This document shows, one piece after another, positions 7,398-15,668 of a stretch of DNA of 44,424 nucleotides. The number at the start of each line of letters is the position of its first letter. Within the stretch, counting starts at the first letter, position 1. A model generated the notes under the pieces. The model had not been told where the DNA came from and made no database searches. It worked only from the letters and a program-made list of their open reading frames with translations. The stretch lies in contig URSD01000020.1 of the NCBI GenBank assembly GCA_900550395.1, positions 1 to 44,424 of the forward strand, in the 5' to 3' direction. The position numbers and the translations under genes were made by a program. Source of the stretch: an uncultured Porphyromonadaceae bacterium. Its GTDB lineage: Bacteria; Bacteroidota; Bacteroidia; Bacteroidales; Muribaculaceae.

Positions 7398-8096
7398 TCA
7401 ATCCACCGGGATGGTCTTCACGCCGATCGACCTGTTGGTGATTTTTTCAGGCTTGCCCTTGTAGTAGACCTTGCCTGAGCCCGCGCCGAGCACGGTAAGG
7501 CTCTCGGACGGAGAGCAGTCGATGGGACCGGTGCCGACTGCCCAGCAGCGCACCTCCTTGGCGTCGACACCGCCGGCCTCGATGGGACCGGTGCCGATGT
7601 TGACGAGTTTAAGACGCGCGGCACGGCCGTTGAGCACCAGATGGCCGTGGCCGGTGGATATGCCGGCATCGACGCTGTTGGCATAGATGTCGTGGACAAT
7701 CATGGTGCCGTTGCCGACGACGCGCAGCTTCAGCTTGGTCTGCGGCCCGGCCAGACGCACCACGAGGGTGCTGTCGCCGGCGTTCTCAATCTTGTCTATA
7801 GCCGAAGAATATGCGTGGACCGTAGGCAGGCCCAGAATGGGGCCGCTGTCGTCGAAAGCCACCTGTATCTTCAGGCGTTTCTTGCCGCTTGTGAACATGA
7901 GCTTGTCGGCCATAGGCTGGTCGCACGTGAAGGTGACGTAGCCGGCCGAATCGGGCATGACGTGATACACCACGTTGATGCCGTCGGTGACGCTGAGCTC
8001 GGCGAAATCGTCAAGCTTCAGGGCATAGTTTTTGGTCTGTGCGGCTGCTGCGAGCATACACATGAGCACCGCGAGAGTAAGTAGTAATCGCTTCAT
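7398..8096 (-). CDS. DUF2807 (GIN domain) secreted protein, copy 2
   Basis: A 232-residue exported protein. A signal peptide (MKRLLLTLAVLMCMLAAAAQ) is followed by a repetitive, Gly/Asn/Thr-rich beta-helical region resembling the head domain called GIN or DUF2807. Motifs include FAELSVTDGINVVY near the start and repeated turns such as VVGNGTMIVHD and NIGTGPIEAGG. The function of this family is unknown; it is common in Bacteroidota and presumed periplasmic or surface-exposed. It overlaps the preceding DUF2807 gene by 4 bases (ATGA), so the two are co-translated, and it ends 19 bases before the flippase start. It is diverged from its neighbour but of the same fold. Confidence 0.8.
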   Translation of the reverse strand: MKRLLLTLAVLMCMLAAAAQTKNYALKLDDFAELSVTDGINVVYHVMPDSAGYVTFTCDQPMADKLMFTSGKKRLKIQVAFDDSGPILGLPTVHAYSSAIDKIENAGDSTLVVRLAGPQTKLKLRVVGNGTMIVHDIYANSVDAGISTGHGHLVLNGRAARLKLVNIGTGPIEAGGVDAKEVRCWAVGTGPIDCSPSESLTVLGAGSGKVYYKGKPEKITNRSIGVKTIPVD

Positions 8097-8887
8097 TGCC
8101 GATAGGTTACTGTGCCACCGTTATCGTGGCCGGATATTATTTTCACTTCTTTTGCGACGCGATTGTAGCTGACCGTACCGCTGCCGGTGACGCTGATGTC
8201 AAGAGCGCCGGCCATGAGAGAGGAGGCATTCAGCTGTCCGCTGCCGCGCAGAGCCAGCGACGCATCGGCCACATGTCCCTCCACGGACGCCGAGCCGCTG
8301 CCGCTGATGGTGCAGTTGAAGGCCGTGGCGTCAATACCGGCGGCCGACAAGGAGCCGCTGCCGGCCACGGATGTGCCGGCATTGCGCGTGCGCAGACCGT
8401 TCAGGCCGATACGCCCGCTGCCGGTAAGGCTGGCCGTAAAGTTGCGGCAGTCAATGCGGTCGAGTGTCAGCGAGCCGCCTCCCGTGACTACTACGGTGAG
8501 GTCGTCGGACGTGTGCATGCCGGCGGCTGCCACGCGGCAACTGCCCGTGAGCAGGAGCTGCCTCATGTCGTGGCCGTAGTAGGCGCGTATGGCGCGCACC
8601 TCCGATGCGAGAGGCAGGTCGCGGCCGTGGCCGTCGAAATGTATGCAAAGCGTACCGTCAGTATTGGACACCTTCACAAACGGAAGCGCCCTTTCGGAAG
8701 CCGATATGATGACTATTCCGGCCGAGTCGGGCACCTGACGAAGCTCTACGGGCAAAGCTCCTGCCACCTGCACGGCGCTGAAGCTGCCGGCCGCAGTGGT
8801 GCGGGGGTCGACAGCCAGTGCGCGCTGCGGACAGGCAAGCAGAAAGGCTACCGCCGTTAGGACGGCATATAAATGTTTAAAAATCAT
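8093..8887 (-). CDS. DUF2807 (GIN domain) secreted protein, copy 1
   Basis: A 264-residue exported protein with a signal peptide ending near ACPQRALA. The mature part begins with a DUF2807-like opening (GSFSAVQVAGALPVELRQV) and contains many short beta-helix turns with the pattern TGSGxIxL, for example LTGSGRIGLNGL, SGSGSASVEG and TGSGTVSYN. The frame is open far upstream into dus, but the start at 8887 overlaps the dus stop (ATGA) and directly precedes the signal peptide. It forms a tandem pair with the gene at 7398-8096. The role is unknown; a periplasmic or outer-membrane adhesin-like scaffold is a guess from family annotations. Confidence 0.8.
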   Translation of the reverse strand: MIFKHLYAVLTAVAFLLACPQRALAVDPRTTAAGSFSAVQVAGALPVELRQVPDSAGIVIISASERALPFVKVSNTDGTLCIHFDGHGRDLPLASEVRAIRAYYGHDMRQLLLTGSCRVAAAGMHTSDDLTVVVTGGGSLTLDRIDCRNFTASLTGSGRIGLNGLRTRNAGTSVAGSGSLSAAGIDATAFNCTISGSGSASVEGHVADASLALRGSGQLNASSLMAGALDISVTGSGTVSYNRVAKEVKIISGHDNGGTVTYRQ

Positions 8888-9882
8888 TGAAGTGTGGGTA
8901 ATATATTTTCTTCGATATGGGTAAGTATGGCCTCGAGAGCGTCGGGCGTGGGCGCCTGCAACATGGCTATGCGCGTGGCCCGGAAGTCGGGAATGCCCTT
9001 GAACAGCGGAGATGCGGCCAAATGGCGGCGGATATGGAGGATGCCCCGATAGTCGTCGATGCGCTCGATGCTCTCGGCTATCTGACGGCGCAGGCAGGCG
9101 AGCTTTTCGGCAGGAGATAGTGGCGGAGGCACGTCGGCGCCGGCGGGAGCGAGCGCGCGACGGATGTCGCGGAACACCCACGGCGCACCGATGGACGCAC
9201 GTCCCACCATTATGCCGTCGACGCCGTAGACGTCGAAAGCACGGCGGGCGTCCTCGCCGGTGCAGATGTCGCCGTTGCCTATCAGCGGAATGTGCAGGCG
9301 GGGATTCTCCTTTACTCGGGCGATCATCTCCCAATCGGCCTGACCGGTGTACATCTGCGAGCGCGTGCGGCCGTGAACCGTCAGCGCAGCGATGCCGCAG
9401 TCCTGGAGCTGCTCGGCGAGGTCGACGATGATGCGCGAATCGTGGTCCCATCCCAAACGTGTCTTCACCGTGACCGGGAGGGCGACGGCCCGCACCACCG
9501 CACGGGTGATTTCCAGCATGCGCGGAATATCGCGGAGCATGCCGGCTCCGGCGCCCTTGCCGGCGACCTTCTTCACGGGGCAGCCGAAATTGATGTCTAT
9601 GATGTCGGGGCGCGCCTGCTCGACGATGCGCGCCGCTTCCACCATCGAGTCGACGTCGCGGCCATAGATCTGAATGGCCGTGGGGCGTTCGGCAGGATGA
9701 ATCTCAAGCTTACGCGTCGTGGCGGCGATATTGCGGATGAGGGCGTCGGCCGACACGAACTCCGAATAAGTCATGTCGGCGCCCATCTCCTTGCATATAA
9801 GGCGGAAAGAGGCGTCGGTGACGTCCTCCATCGGCGCCAGAGCCACGGGGCGCTCTCCAAGGTCTACGCTGCCTATCTTCAT
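8884..9882 (-). CDS. dus: tRNA-dihydrouridine synthase
   Basis: A 332-residue FMN-dependent enzyme that reduces uridines in the tRNA D-loop. The TIM barrel opens with VALAPMEDVTDASFR. The catalytic cysteine lies in NFGCPVKKVAGKGAGAGML, followed by VKTRLGWD, TVHGRTRSQMYTG (substrate-site His/Arg) and the FMN phosphate-binding IPLIGNGDI and DGIMVGRASIG segments. A C-terminal helical domain completes the usual length. The start at 9882 overlaps the miaB stop by 4 bases. Being placed directly after miaB makes this a tRNA-modification operon. Which Dus subfamily (DusB-like is most likely) cannot be settled by eye. Confidence 0.93.
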   Translation of the reverse strand: MKIGSVDLGERPVALAPMEDVTDASFRLICKEMGADMTYSEFVSADALIRNIAATTRKLEIHPAERPTAIQIYGRDVDSMVEAARIVEQARPDIIDINFGCPVKKVAGKGAGAGMLRDIPRMLEITRAVVRAVALPVTVKTRLGWDHDSRIIVDLAEQLQDCGIAALTVHGRTRSQMYTGQADWEMIARVKENPRLHIPLIGNGDICTGEDARRAFDVYGVDGIMVGRASIGAPWVFRDIRRALAPAGADVPPPLSPAEKLACLRRQIAESIERIDDYRGILHIRRHLAASPLFKGIPDFRATRIAMLQAPTPDALEAILTHIEENILPTLQ

Positions 9883-11237
9883 ACGAGAGTGCAGATAAGG
9901 GTTGCCGAGGTGGAGTCCACTACCCTGACGCGCACGGTGTCGCCGGTGCGGAAACCGCCACGGGGGAAGACGCATGTCTTGTTCTGCGACGTGCGGCCCA
10001 CCCACTGCTCGGTGCTGCGTCGGCTCACGCCCTCCACAAGCACATCGAACTCACGGCCGACGTCACGGCGGTTGCTTTCGGCCGAGAGCTCGTTCTGAAG
10101 GGCAATCATGCGGTTGAGGCGGTCAATCTTCACCTCTTCCGGCACATTGTCGGGCATGGTGCGGGCGGCCAGTGTGCCGGGACGCTCGGAGTACTTGAAC
10201 ATGAACGCCGAGTCGAAGCCGACGCTACGCATAAGGTCGAGGGTCTGGCCGAAGTCCTCCTCTGTCTCGCCGTGGAAACCGGTGAAGAGGTCGGTGGTGA
10301 TGGAGCAGTCGGGGAGCGTGGCGCTTATGTCGGCCACACGCTCGAGATACCACTCGCGGGTGTACTTGCGGTTCATGGCCTTGAGCACGGCGTTGCTGCC
10401 ACTCTGCACGGGCAGATGGATGTGGCGGCAGATATTGGGATGCGCGGCCATGGCAACGAGAGTATCATGGCTCATGTCCTTGGGATGCGATGTAGTGAAG
10501 CGTATGCGCATGTCGGGGGCGGCATCGGCCACGGCCTCGAGCAGCGCGGCGAAGCTGACATCGGCACCGTCGGGGCCTTCGCCCTTGGCGCAGTAGCTGT
10601 TGACATTCTGCCCGAGCAAAGTCACCTCTTTGAATCCACGGGCGCGCAGGTCGGCAATCTCGCGGAGAATACTCTCGACGGGCCGCGAGCGCTCTCGGCC
10701 TCGGGTATAGGGCACGATGCAATATGAGCAGAAATTGTTGCATCCGCGCATGATGCTGACAAAGCCCCCCACCCTTGCGCCACCGATGCGAACGGGGACG
10801 ACATCGCGGTAGGTCTCGGTGGTGCTCAGCTCCACGTTGATGGCCTTCTCTCCGGCCTCGGCCGAGGCAAAGAGCGCAGGCAGGTCAAGATAGGAATCAG
10901 GTCCGGCAACCAGGTCGACGCCGTGGCGCTCGATAAGCTCCTGCTGAAGTCTTTCGGCCATACAGCCTATGACGCCGATTATCAGGCCACCTGGGCGCTT
11001 GCGGCGCAAAGAAGCGAGATATTGCAGGCGGGCGACAATCTTCTGCTCGGCGTTGTCGCGTATGGAACAAGTGTTGAGCAGAACGGCGTCGGCATCGGCC
11101 ACGTCGTCGGCAAGCTCATAGCCGGCCATCTGCATGACAGAGGCCACAACTTCACTGTCGGCCACATTCATCTGGCAGCCGTAAGTCTCTATGTATAAGC
11201 GATGCGGAGTTATGCCGCAAGGATGATTTTCTGTCAT
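9879..11237 (-). CDS. miaB: tRNA-2-methylthio-N6-dimethylallyladenosine synthase
   Basis: A 452-residue radical-SAM methylthiotransferase that adds a methylthio group to i6A37 of tRNAs reading UNN codons. The N-terminal UPF0004 domain supplies three cluster cysteines (IETYGCQMN, LLNTCSIRD, VIGCMAERL). The radical-SAM CxxxCxxC is visible in RGCNNFCSYCIVPYTRG, and a C-terminal TRAM domain includes FDVLVEGVSRRS and GDTVRVRV. It is the first gene of the minus-strand operon miaB-dus-DUF2807-DUF2807-flippase and is divergent from the CoA-transferase gene. MiaB rather than RimO or MtaB is favoured by the YGCQMN N-terminus. Confidence 0.95.
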   Translation of the reverse strand: MTENHPCGITPHRLYIETYGCQMNVADSEVVASVMQMAGYELADDVADADAVLLNTCSIRDNAEQKIVARLQYLASLRRKRPGGLIIGVIGCMAERLQQELIERHGVDLVAGPDSYLDLPALFASAEAGEKAINVELSTTETYRDVVPVRIGGARVGGFVSIMRGCNNFCSYCIVPYTRGRERSRPVESILREIADLRARGFKEVTLLGQNVNSYCAKGEGPDGADVSFAALLEAVADAAPDMRIRFTTSHPKDMSHDTLVAMAAHPNICRHIHLPVQSGSNAVLKAMNRKYTREWYLERVADISATLPDCSITTDLFTGFHGETEEDFGQTLDLMRSVGFDSAFMFKYSERPGTLAARTMPDNVPEEVKIDRLNRMIALQNELSAESNRRDVGREFDVLVEGVSRRSTEQWVGRTSQNKTCVFPRGGFRTGDTVRVRVVDSTSATLICTLV

Positions 11238-11251
11238 TTAAGGACAAAATA

Positions 11252-11283
11252 TTTGTGCAGTAACACAATAATTATTACTTTTG
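11252..11283 (+). promoter_or_regulatory. Promoter of the CoA-transferase gene
   Basis: TTTG at 11252-11255 and TACTTTTG at 11276-11283 are separated by 20 bases. The predicted start near 11287 leaves a leader of about 60 bases before the ATG at 11347, which rules out the in-frame codon at 11281 as the initiator. Confidence 0.8.
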
Positions 11284-11346
11284 CGCAAAATTACAAAAAA
11301 TGTGCGGTACGCACAATGTGTAAACCTTGAAAACTCACATTCTCCA

Positions 11347-12840
11347 ATGGCTTTTAACTACATCACGGCAGAAGAAGCTGCCGCTTTGATTAAGGATGGC
11401 GACAGCATAGGTTCTTCGGGCTTCACTGCCCCCGGCTCGCCGAAGTTCATATCGCAGGCACTCGCCGCCAAGGCAGAAAAGGAGCATGCCGAAGGGCGTC
11501 CTTTCAAAGTAAACATCTTCACCGGCGCCTCCACAAGCGACAAATATGACGGCATGCTGGCCCGCGCGAACGCCATCAATATGCGCGCCCCCTACCAGAA
11601 CCTGCCCGACCTGCGCAAACGCATCAACGCACACGACGCGCACTACTTCGACCGTCACCTCTCCGAGATGGCACAGGAAATGCGTTACGGATTCTATGGC
11701 AAGCTCGACTGGGCCATCATCGAAGCCGCACACGTAAGCCCCGACGGAGAAATCGTGCTCGGATGCGGATGCGGCAACGTGGCAACATACGCCGCACTGG
11801 CCGACCGCATCTTTATCGAGCTGAACAGCAAGCTTCCCGAGAGCCTGCTGGGCATGCACGACATCTACACGCCTCTGGACCCGCCTCTGCGCCGCGAGAT
11901 ACCCATCTACAAGGCCAACGACCGCATCGGCTCGCCCGTGCTCAAAGTCGACCCCTCCAAGATCGTGGGCATCGTGAAGACCGAGAGCTACGACGGCGTG
12001 AAGCCCTTCACCGCGCCCGACGAGATAAGCAAGCAGATAGGCAGCAACGTGGTGCGCTTCCTCATCAGTGAGTACGAAAGCGGACGCCTGCCCAAGGAGT
12101 TCCTGCCCCTGCAGAGTGGTGTGGGCAATGTTGCCAACGCCGTGCTCTACGACCTCGGCGAAAGCACACGCCTGCCCAACTTCATGATGTACACCGAGGT
12201 GATACAGGACGCCGTGCTCGAACTGCTGAAGAAAGGAAAATGCACCTTCGCCTCGACGTGCTCCATGACGTTCTCCGACCAGACAGAGGAAGAACTCTTC
12301 CACGACCTGAAATACTTCCACGACAAAATCGTGCTGCGTCCGGCCGAGATAAGCAACAACCCGGAGGTGATACGCCGCCTCGGCGTCATAGCCATGAACA
12401 CGGCCATCGAGACCGACATCTTCGGCTGCGTCAACTCCACGCACGTGCTGGGCACACGCATGATGAACGGCATCGGCGGCAGCGGCGACTTCACCCGCAA
12501 CGCCTTCCTCAGCATCTTCTCCTGCCCCAGCGTCAGCAAGGGCGGCGTGATAAGCAACATCGTGCCGATGGTGGCCCACTGCGACCACAGCGAGCACAGC
12601 GTGGACATCGTCGTTACCGACCAGGGCATCGCCGACCTGCGCCACAAGGATCCCATACAGCGTGCCGAGGCCATCATCAACAACTGCGCGCATCCCGACT
12701 ACCGCCCGCTGCTGCTTGACTACCTGCACGCCGGCAAAAACGGACAGACGCCCCACACGCTGCACGCTGCCTACGAGTTCCACAATGCCTTCAACGAGAC
12801 CGGCGACATGCGCAACGCCGACTTCTCGAAATATCTCTAA
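11347..12840 (+). CDS. Acetyl-CoA hydrolase/transferase family protein (probable succinate/acetate CoA-transferase)
   Basis: A 497-residue class I CoA-transferase family enzyme (Cat1/AarC group) that moves CoA between acetyl- or succinyl-CoA and a free acid. The N-terminal half contains SIGSSGFTAPGSPK, a CoA-binding-type glycine segment. The predicted catalytic glutamate is Glu284 in MMYTEVIQD. The conserved GIGGSGDFTRNAF loop follows near residues 376-388, and a C-terminal DIVVTDQGIADLR segment is typical. In fermentative Bacteroidales such enzymes couple succinate or propionate formation to acetate metabolism; exact substrates are inferred. It is monocistronic, with its own promoter and a strong terminator. 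Codon use is strongly biased, consistent with high expression. Confidence 0.9.
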   Translation: MAFNYITAEEAAALIKDGDSIGSSGFTAPGSPKFISQALAAKAEKEHAEGRPFKVNIFTGASTSDKYDGMLARANAINMRAPYQNLPDLRKRINAHDAHYFDRHLSEMAQEMRYGFYGKLDWAIIEAAHVSPDGEIVLGCGCGNVATYAALADRIFIELNSKLPESLLGMHDIYTPLDPPLRREIPIYKANDRIGSPVLKVDPSKIVGIVKTESYDGVKPFTAPDEISKQIGSNVVRFLISEYESGRLPKEFLPLQSGVGNVANAVLYDLGESTRLPNFMMYTEVIQDAVLELLKKGKCTFASTCSMTFSDQTEEELFHDLKYFHDKIVLRPAEISNNPEVIRRLGVIAMNTAIETDIFGCVNSTHVLGTRMMNGIGGSGDFTRNAFLSIFSCPSVSKGGVISNIVPMVAHCDHSEHSVDIVVTDQGIADLRHKDPIQRAEAIINNCAHPDYRPLLLDYLHAGKNGQTPHTLHAAYEFHNAFNETGDMRNADFSKYL

Positions 12841-12863
12841 GAACAGAAATTCTCCCAAATGCC

Positions 12864-12899
12864 AAGCAGGGCTGCATCCCGAAAGATGCAGCCCTGCTT
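12864..12899. terminator. Bidirectional terminator between convergent genes
   Basis: A perfect 15-bp stem (12864-12878 pairs with 12885-12899) closes a CCGAAA loop. AA and TT at the ends of the stem extend it into short A and T tracts. It lies between the stops of two convergent genes, 12840 and 12920, and should serve both. Confidence 0.88.
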
Positions 12900-12919
12900 C
12901 TGTATTAACGGGATGTCCG

Positions 12920-14839
12920 TCAGCGGACTATGCGGCAGGCTCCGGCGGGGGTGCGGACGATGTAGACGCCCGGCTCCAAGGATGCAATGCCTACGCGGCC
13001 TTCGCCACGGGCCACGATGACGCCACCGACCGTGTAGACGGCGATGGGGCCGTCGGCCACAAGATTATCGCCCTCGCGGATCACGCGCACGGGCTCCGAC
13101 GCGTCGTGGAATATGTCGACAATTCCGTCCTGCTTGCGCTCGAACGTGAGATGCGGAGTGATGGCAATCGAACCCGGGTCATCGCTCTGCTTAATCCAAT
13201 GGCCGGTCTCGGCGAAGGTATAGTCGGGATTCTCGTCGAGCAGGAAGTGCCACATTGTGGCCTCACGCTCCGAGGGGTCGTCGACGCGCGGCGAGCAATA
13301 GAGCGCGATGTCGTCGGTGGAATAGTCGTCCGGATTCTCGTTGGTGGGGAACGGGCCTATTACCACGAAGAAGTCCTGACCCTTGGCAATCGCCACAGGC
13401 GAGGCGAAAGTGAAGGTGGTGGGGCTGTAGTCGTAACCGCCGTCGACAAGCTCGGATGCCTTAAGCGAAGCCGTGGCGACGATTTCGCCGGGTGTGCCGT
13501 CGGCTGCCGGGAGCGCAATGCTCACAGTCACAGGATATTCAGCGCTGGCCGGAACTACCGTGGCCTTGCCGAAGTAGGCCTGAACACCGTCGACAGTCGC
13601 GGCAGCCGCAGGTCCCTCGAAGTGCTCGGCAAAACGGTCCATGCCGAGGTAGTTGCTGCCGGCGTAATTGCCATACCAGCCGAGAGCTATCACGTCTATA
13701 TCAGGATTTTCCTGCGGGGTTATGTTCCATACATACTGCGAGCCGCCGGCCTGCACGGCGTCCACGTACTCATCGTCCGTGCCGCCGGCCTCATTGGCCG
13801 CATGCAGCTTGATACCGAAAAGGCCTTCCTCCTTATAGGTGACAGTGGCATGCTGCTCAGTGCAAGTGCCTTCCTCGGTGCCCGGTAGCGTCCAGAGCCA
13901 TTCGGTGGGATTGCCGGTGCTGAGGTCGCGGTAGGTGACAGGAGTGCCTACGGGCACATAGTACATGGCCCAGGGCGAATAGTACGTGCCTTCGGGACGG
14001 CCTATCAGAGCCTTGGCCTGCTCCTTGCGCACATGCACATAAGCCTTGCGCTCGGCTGTGGCGGTGGCGCCGGAACCGTCGCCGACCGTCAGCGTGACGT
14101 CATAGTCGCCGCCCACGGCGTATGTGACGGTAGGATTCTTTTCGTTGCTCTCGGCAGGTGTGCCTCCGGCAAAAGTCCAGTGCCACTCGGTGGCGCCGTC
14201 GGAGAGGTCGGCGAACGTGACGCTCTGTCCCTCAGATATCGTCACGGACGAGTCGGCCGAAGTGTCGGGAACGGTGATGGCGAGACCGTCGACATAGACA
14301 TTCTCACCGCCGCCTGCGTCGACATAGCAGAACTCAAACTGCACCTTACGTCCGGCGTAGGCGCTGATGTCGTACTTGAACGGCACCCACCTGTCGCCGT
14401 CGTTGCCGTCCTCCTGGCTCCACAGAAACGAGTTGAGCAACAGTTTACGGTCCGTGCCCTCAATCACGGTGACCTCCAGGTGGCCGTAAACGCCCCATAT
14501 CTCGGAAAATGCTGCGTAAAACTTCAGGGAGGCTCCGGCCGGCACCTCGATCAGCGGCGACGTCATGGCAGCCTTAGTCACTTTCCAGACGTCGCAACCT
14601 GCCGACAGCTTGCTCGACGGGTCCACTGAACTGAACGGCTTGACGTCGGCACCGTAGATGGATACATTTTCCGTAAGGCTCCAGGCGGGGTCGAGAGTCC
14701 ACCCCTCAAGGTCGGACTCGCTGTCGAAGCCGTTGACGTAGACCTGACGGTCAGCCTCATCAGAGGAGAATGCCGCAGTCAGCGGATAAGCCGGCACGGC
14801 CGCGGCGGCCATAAAAGCAATGAGTAGAGTTTTCTTCAT
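12920..14839 (-). CDS. Secreted PKD-domain surface protein with choice-of-anchor-J-like region
   Basis: A 639-residue exported protein. A signal peptide (MKKTLLIAFMAAAAVPAYPL) is followed by a jelly-roll region (about residues 33-195, NGFDSESDLEGWTLDPAW ... VYVDGLAI) like choice-of-anchor J/cleaved adhesin domains. Two PKD domains follow (about 200-275, marked by TEWHWTFAGGTP, and about 295-375, marked by TEWLWTLPGTEEG). A beta-rich region covers about 380-570. The last 60 residues, from the AVYTVGGVIVARGEG segment to PGVYIVRTPAG, resemble a type IX secretion sorting tail. It is likely a surface or secreted adhesin or binding protein; the ligand is unknown. The start at 14839 is set by the signal peptide. 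It has its own promoter. Confidence 0.82.
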   Translation of the reverse strand: MKKTLLIAFMAAAAVPAYPLTAAFSSDEADRQVYVNGFDSESDLEGWTLDPAWSLTENVSIYGADVKPFSSVDPSSKLSAGCDVWKVTKAAMTSPLIEVPAGASLKFYAAFSEIWGVYGHLEVTVIEGTDRKLLLNSFLWSQEDGNDGDRWVPFKYDISAYAGRKVQFEFCYVDAGGGENVYVDGLAITVPDTSADSSVTISEGQSVTFADLSDGATEWHWTFAGGTPAESNEKNPTVTYAVGGDYDVTLTVGDGSGATATAERKAYVHVRKEQAKALIGRPEGTYYSPWAMYYVPVGTPVTYRDLSTGNPTEWLWTLPGTEEGTCTEQHATVTYKEEGLFGIKLHAANEAGGTDDEYVDAVQAGGSQYVWNITPQENPDIDVIALGWYGNYAGSNYLGMDRFAEHFEGPAAAATVDGVQAYFGKATVVPASAEYPVTVSIALPAADGTPGEIVATASLKASELVDGGYDYSPTTFTFASPVAIAKGQDFFVVIGPFPTNENPDDYSTDDIALYCSPRVDDPSEREATMWHFLLDENPDYTFAETGHWIKQSDDPGSIAITPHLTFERKQDGIVDIFHDASEPVRVIREGDNLVADGPIAVYTVGGVIVARGEGRVGIASLEPGVYIVRTPAGACRIVR

Positions 14840-14880
14840 AGAGCAAGAGTAAAATGATATAAATATTGCGTTTCTCCGCG

Positions 14881-14912
14881 CAAAATTAAGTATTTCGCGC
14901 GAGAAACGCAAA
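14881..14912 (-). promoter_or_regulatory. Promoter of the PKD surface protein gene
   Basis: On the minus strand TTTG (14912-14909) and TAATTTTG (14888-14881) are 20 bases apart. Transcription should start near 14877, giving a leader of about 38 bases to the ATG at 14839. Confidence 0.8.
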
Positions 14913-14940
14913 CGAATGGCAATATACAGGCAGATACGCC

Positions 14941-15378
14941 CTACATTTCGCGCCCTTCAAAGGCTGAAATGCGACGGTGCCAGTCGGCGGGTATCTCGAC
15001 GCCGCGCACAGCCACACGGTCGAAACCGGCCATGACAGTACGACACACGCACTTGACGTCGCCCGAGGCGGAGTCGACCACACGCTGCTCCAGACGCAGC
15101 GACTTGTCGCCGATGCTCTCGACGGCCGTCAGTACCTCAAGGGGTTCGTCAAGGTAGGCCGGACTGTAGAAATCGCAGTTGACGTTGACTACCACCACAG
15201 TGATGTCGCCGTCGAGTACGCCGCCCAGGGCGCTGAAATACTTGTACTTCGCCAGGTCCATAAGCTGGAAATACACGGCGTTGTTGACATGACCCAGCGG
15301 GTCGATATCGATAAAGCGCAGCTGCACGGGCTGGCGGTGTCGGAAGCCGAAGGCGGCTTCGGGTGATTTGTTGCTCAT
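14941..15378 (-). CDS. Acyl-CoA thioesterase (4HBT/YbgC-like hotdog fold)
   Basis: A 145-residue hotdog-fold protein. RFIDIDPLGHVNNAVYFQLM matches the 4-hydroxybenzoyl-CoA thioesterase signature, with the catalytic Asp (DIDPLGHVNN) at the end of the first strand and the central helix after it. It would hydrolyse an acyl-CoA or acyl-ACP. Its ATG shares one base with the stop of the DUF721 gene (TGATG at 15376-15380), so it is the last gene of a coupled operon with esterase, recF and DUF721. The physiological substrate is not predictable; Bacteroidota homologues are often annotated simply as thioesterases. Confidence 0.85.
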   Translation of the reverse strand: MSNKSPEAAFGFRHRQPVQLRFIDIDPLGHVNNAVYFQLMDLAKYKYFSALGGVLDGDITVVVVNVNCDFYSPAYLDEPLEVLTAVESIGDKSLRLEQRVVDSASGDVKCVCRTVMAGFDRVAVRGVEIPADWHRRISAFEGREM

Positions 15379-15668
15379 CAGTGAAATACAATATCGGTGA
15401 GTACTTCGCGGCCGGCGGCTTCGTTGAGCCGCGCCACTATATCCCTGCGCATCATGCCGAGTTCGCTCTTGAGGGGAGCCGACGTGATGACAACATGGAG
15501 CACCGAGCCGTCGGTCCAGCGACGGGCGGTGCGGCGGTTGACGGCCGGCCCCATGACCTCGGGCCAGAGGTAGCTGACGCGCTGCAGCTCATAGCTGTCG
15601 CGCAGGCCGCAGGATTCGACATATCGCTCCCAGAGGCAGCCTATGCTTTCGGGGTCGCTGCGCTTCAT
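15378..15668 (-). CDS. DUF721 protein, DciA-like helicase-loading candidate
   Basis: A 96-residue protein with the DUF721 pattern: an N-terminal segment with a conserved Trp and basic patch (LWERYVESCGLRD, WPEVMGPAVNRRTARRW), then strands ending in LHVVITSAPLKSELGM and an amphipathic helix (DIVARLNEA). DUF721 includes DciA, the replicative-helicase operator of bacteria that lack DnaC/DnaI. The KH-like region is present, but the protein is shorter than proteobacterial DciA. It sits directly after recF (4-base overlap), a placement that supports a role at replication forks. Function in this phylum is inferred, not proven. Confidence 0.8.
   Translation of the reverse strand: MKRSDPESIGCLWERYVESCGLRDSYELQRVSYLWPEVMGPAVNRRTARRWTDGSVLHVVITSAPLKSELGMMRRDIVARLNEAAGREVLTDIVFH

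Noticed and set aside
11335..12858. Long minus-strand open frame opposite the CoA-transferase gene
   Set aside because: Shadow of GC-rich codon bias in the real gene; the translation has His/Val-rich content and no domain.
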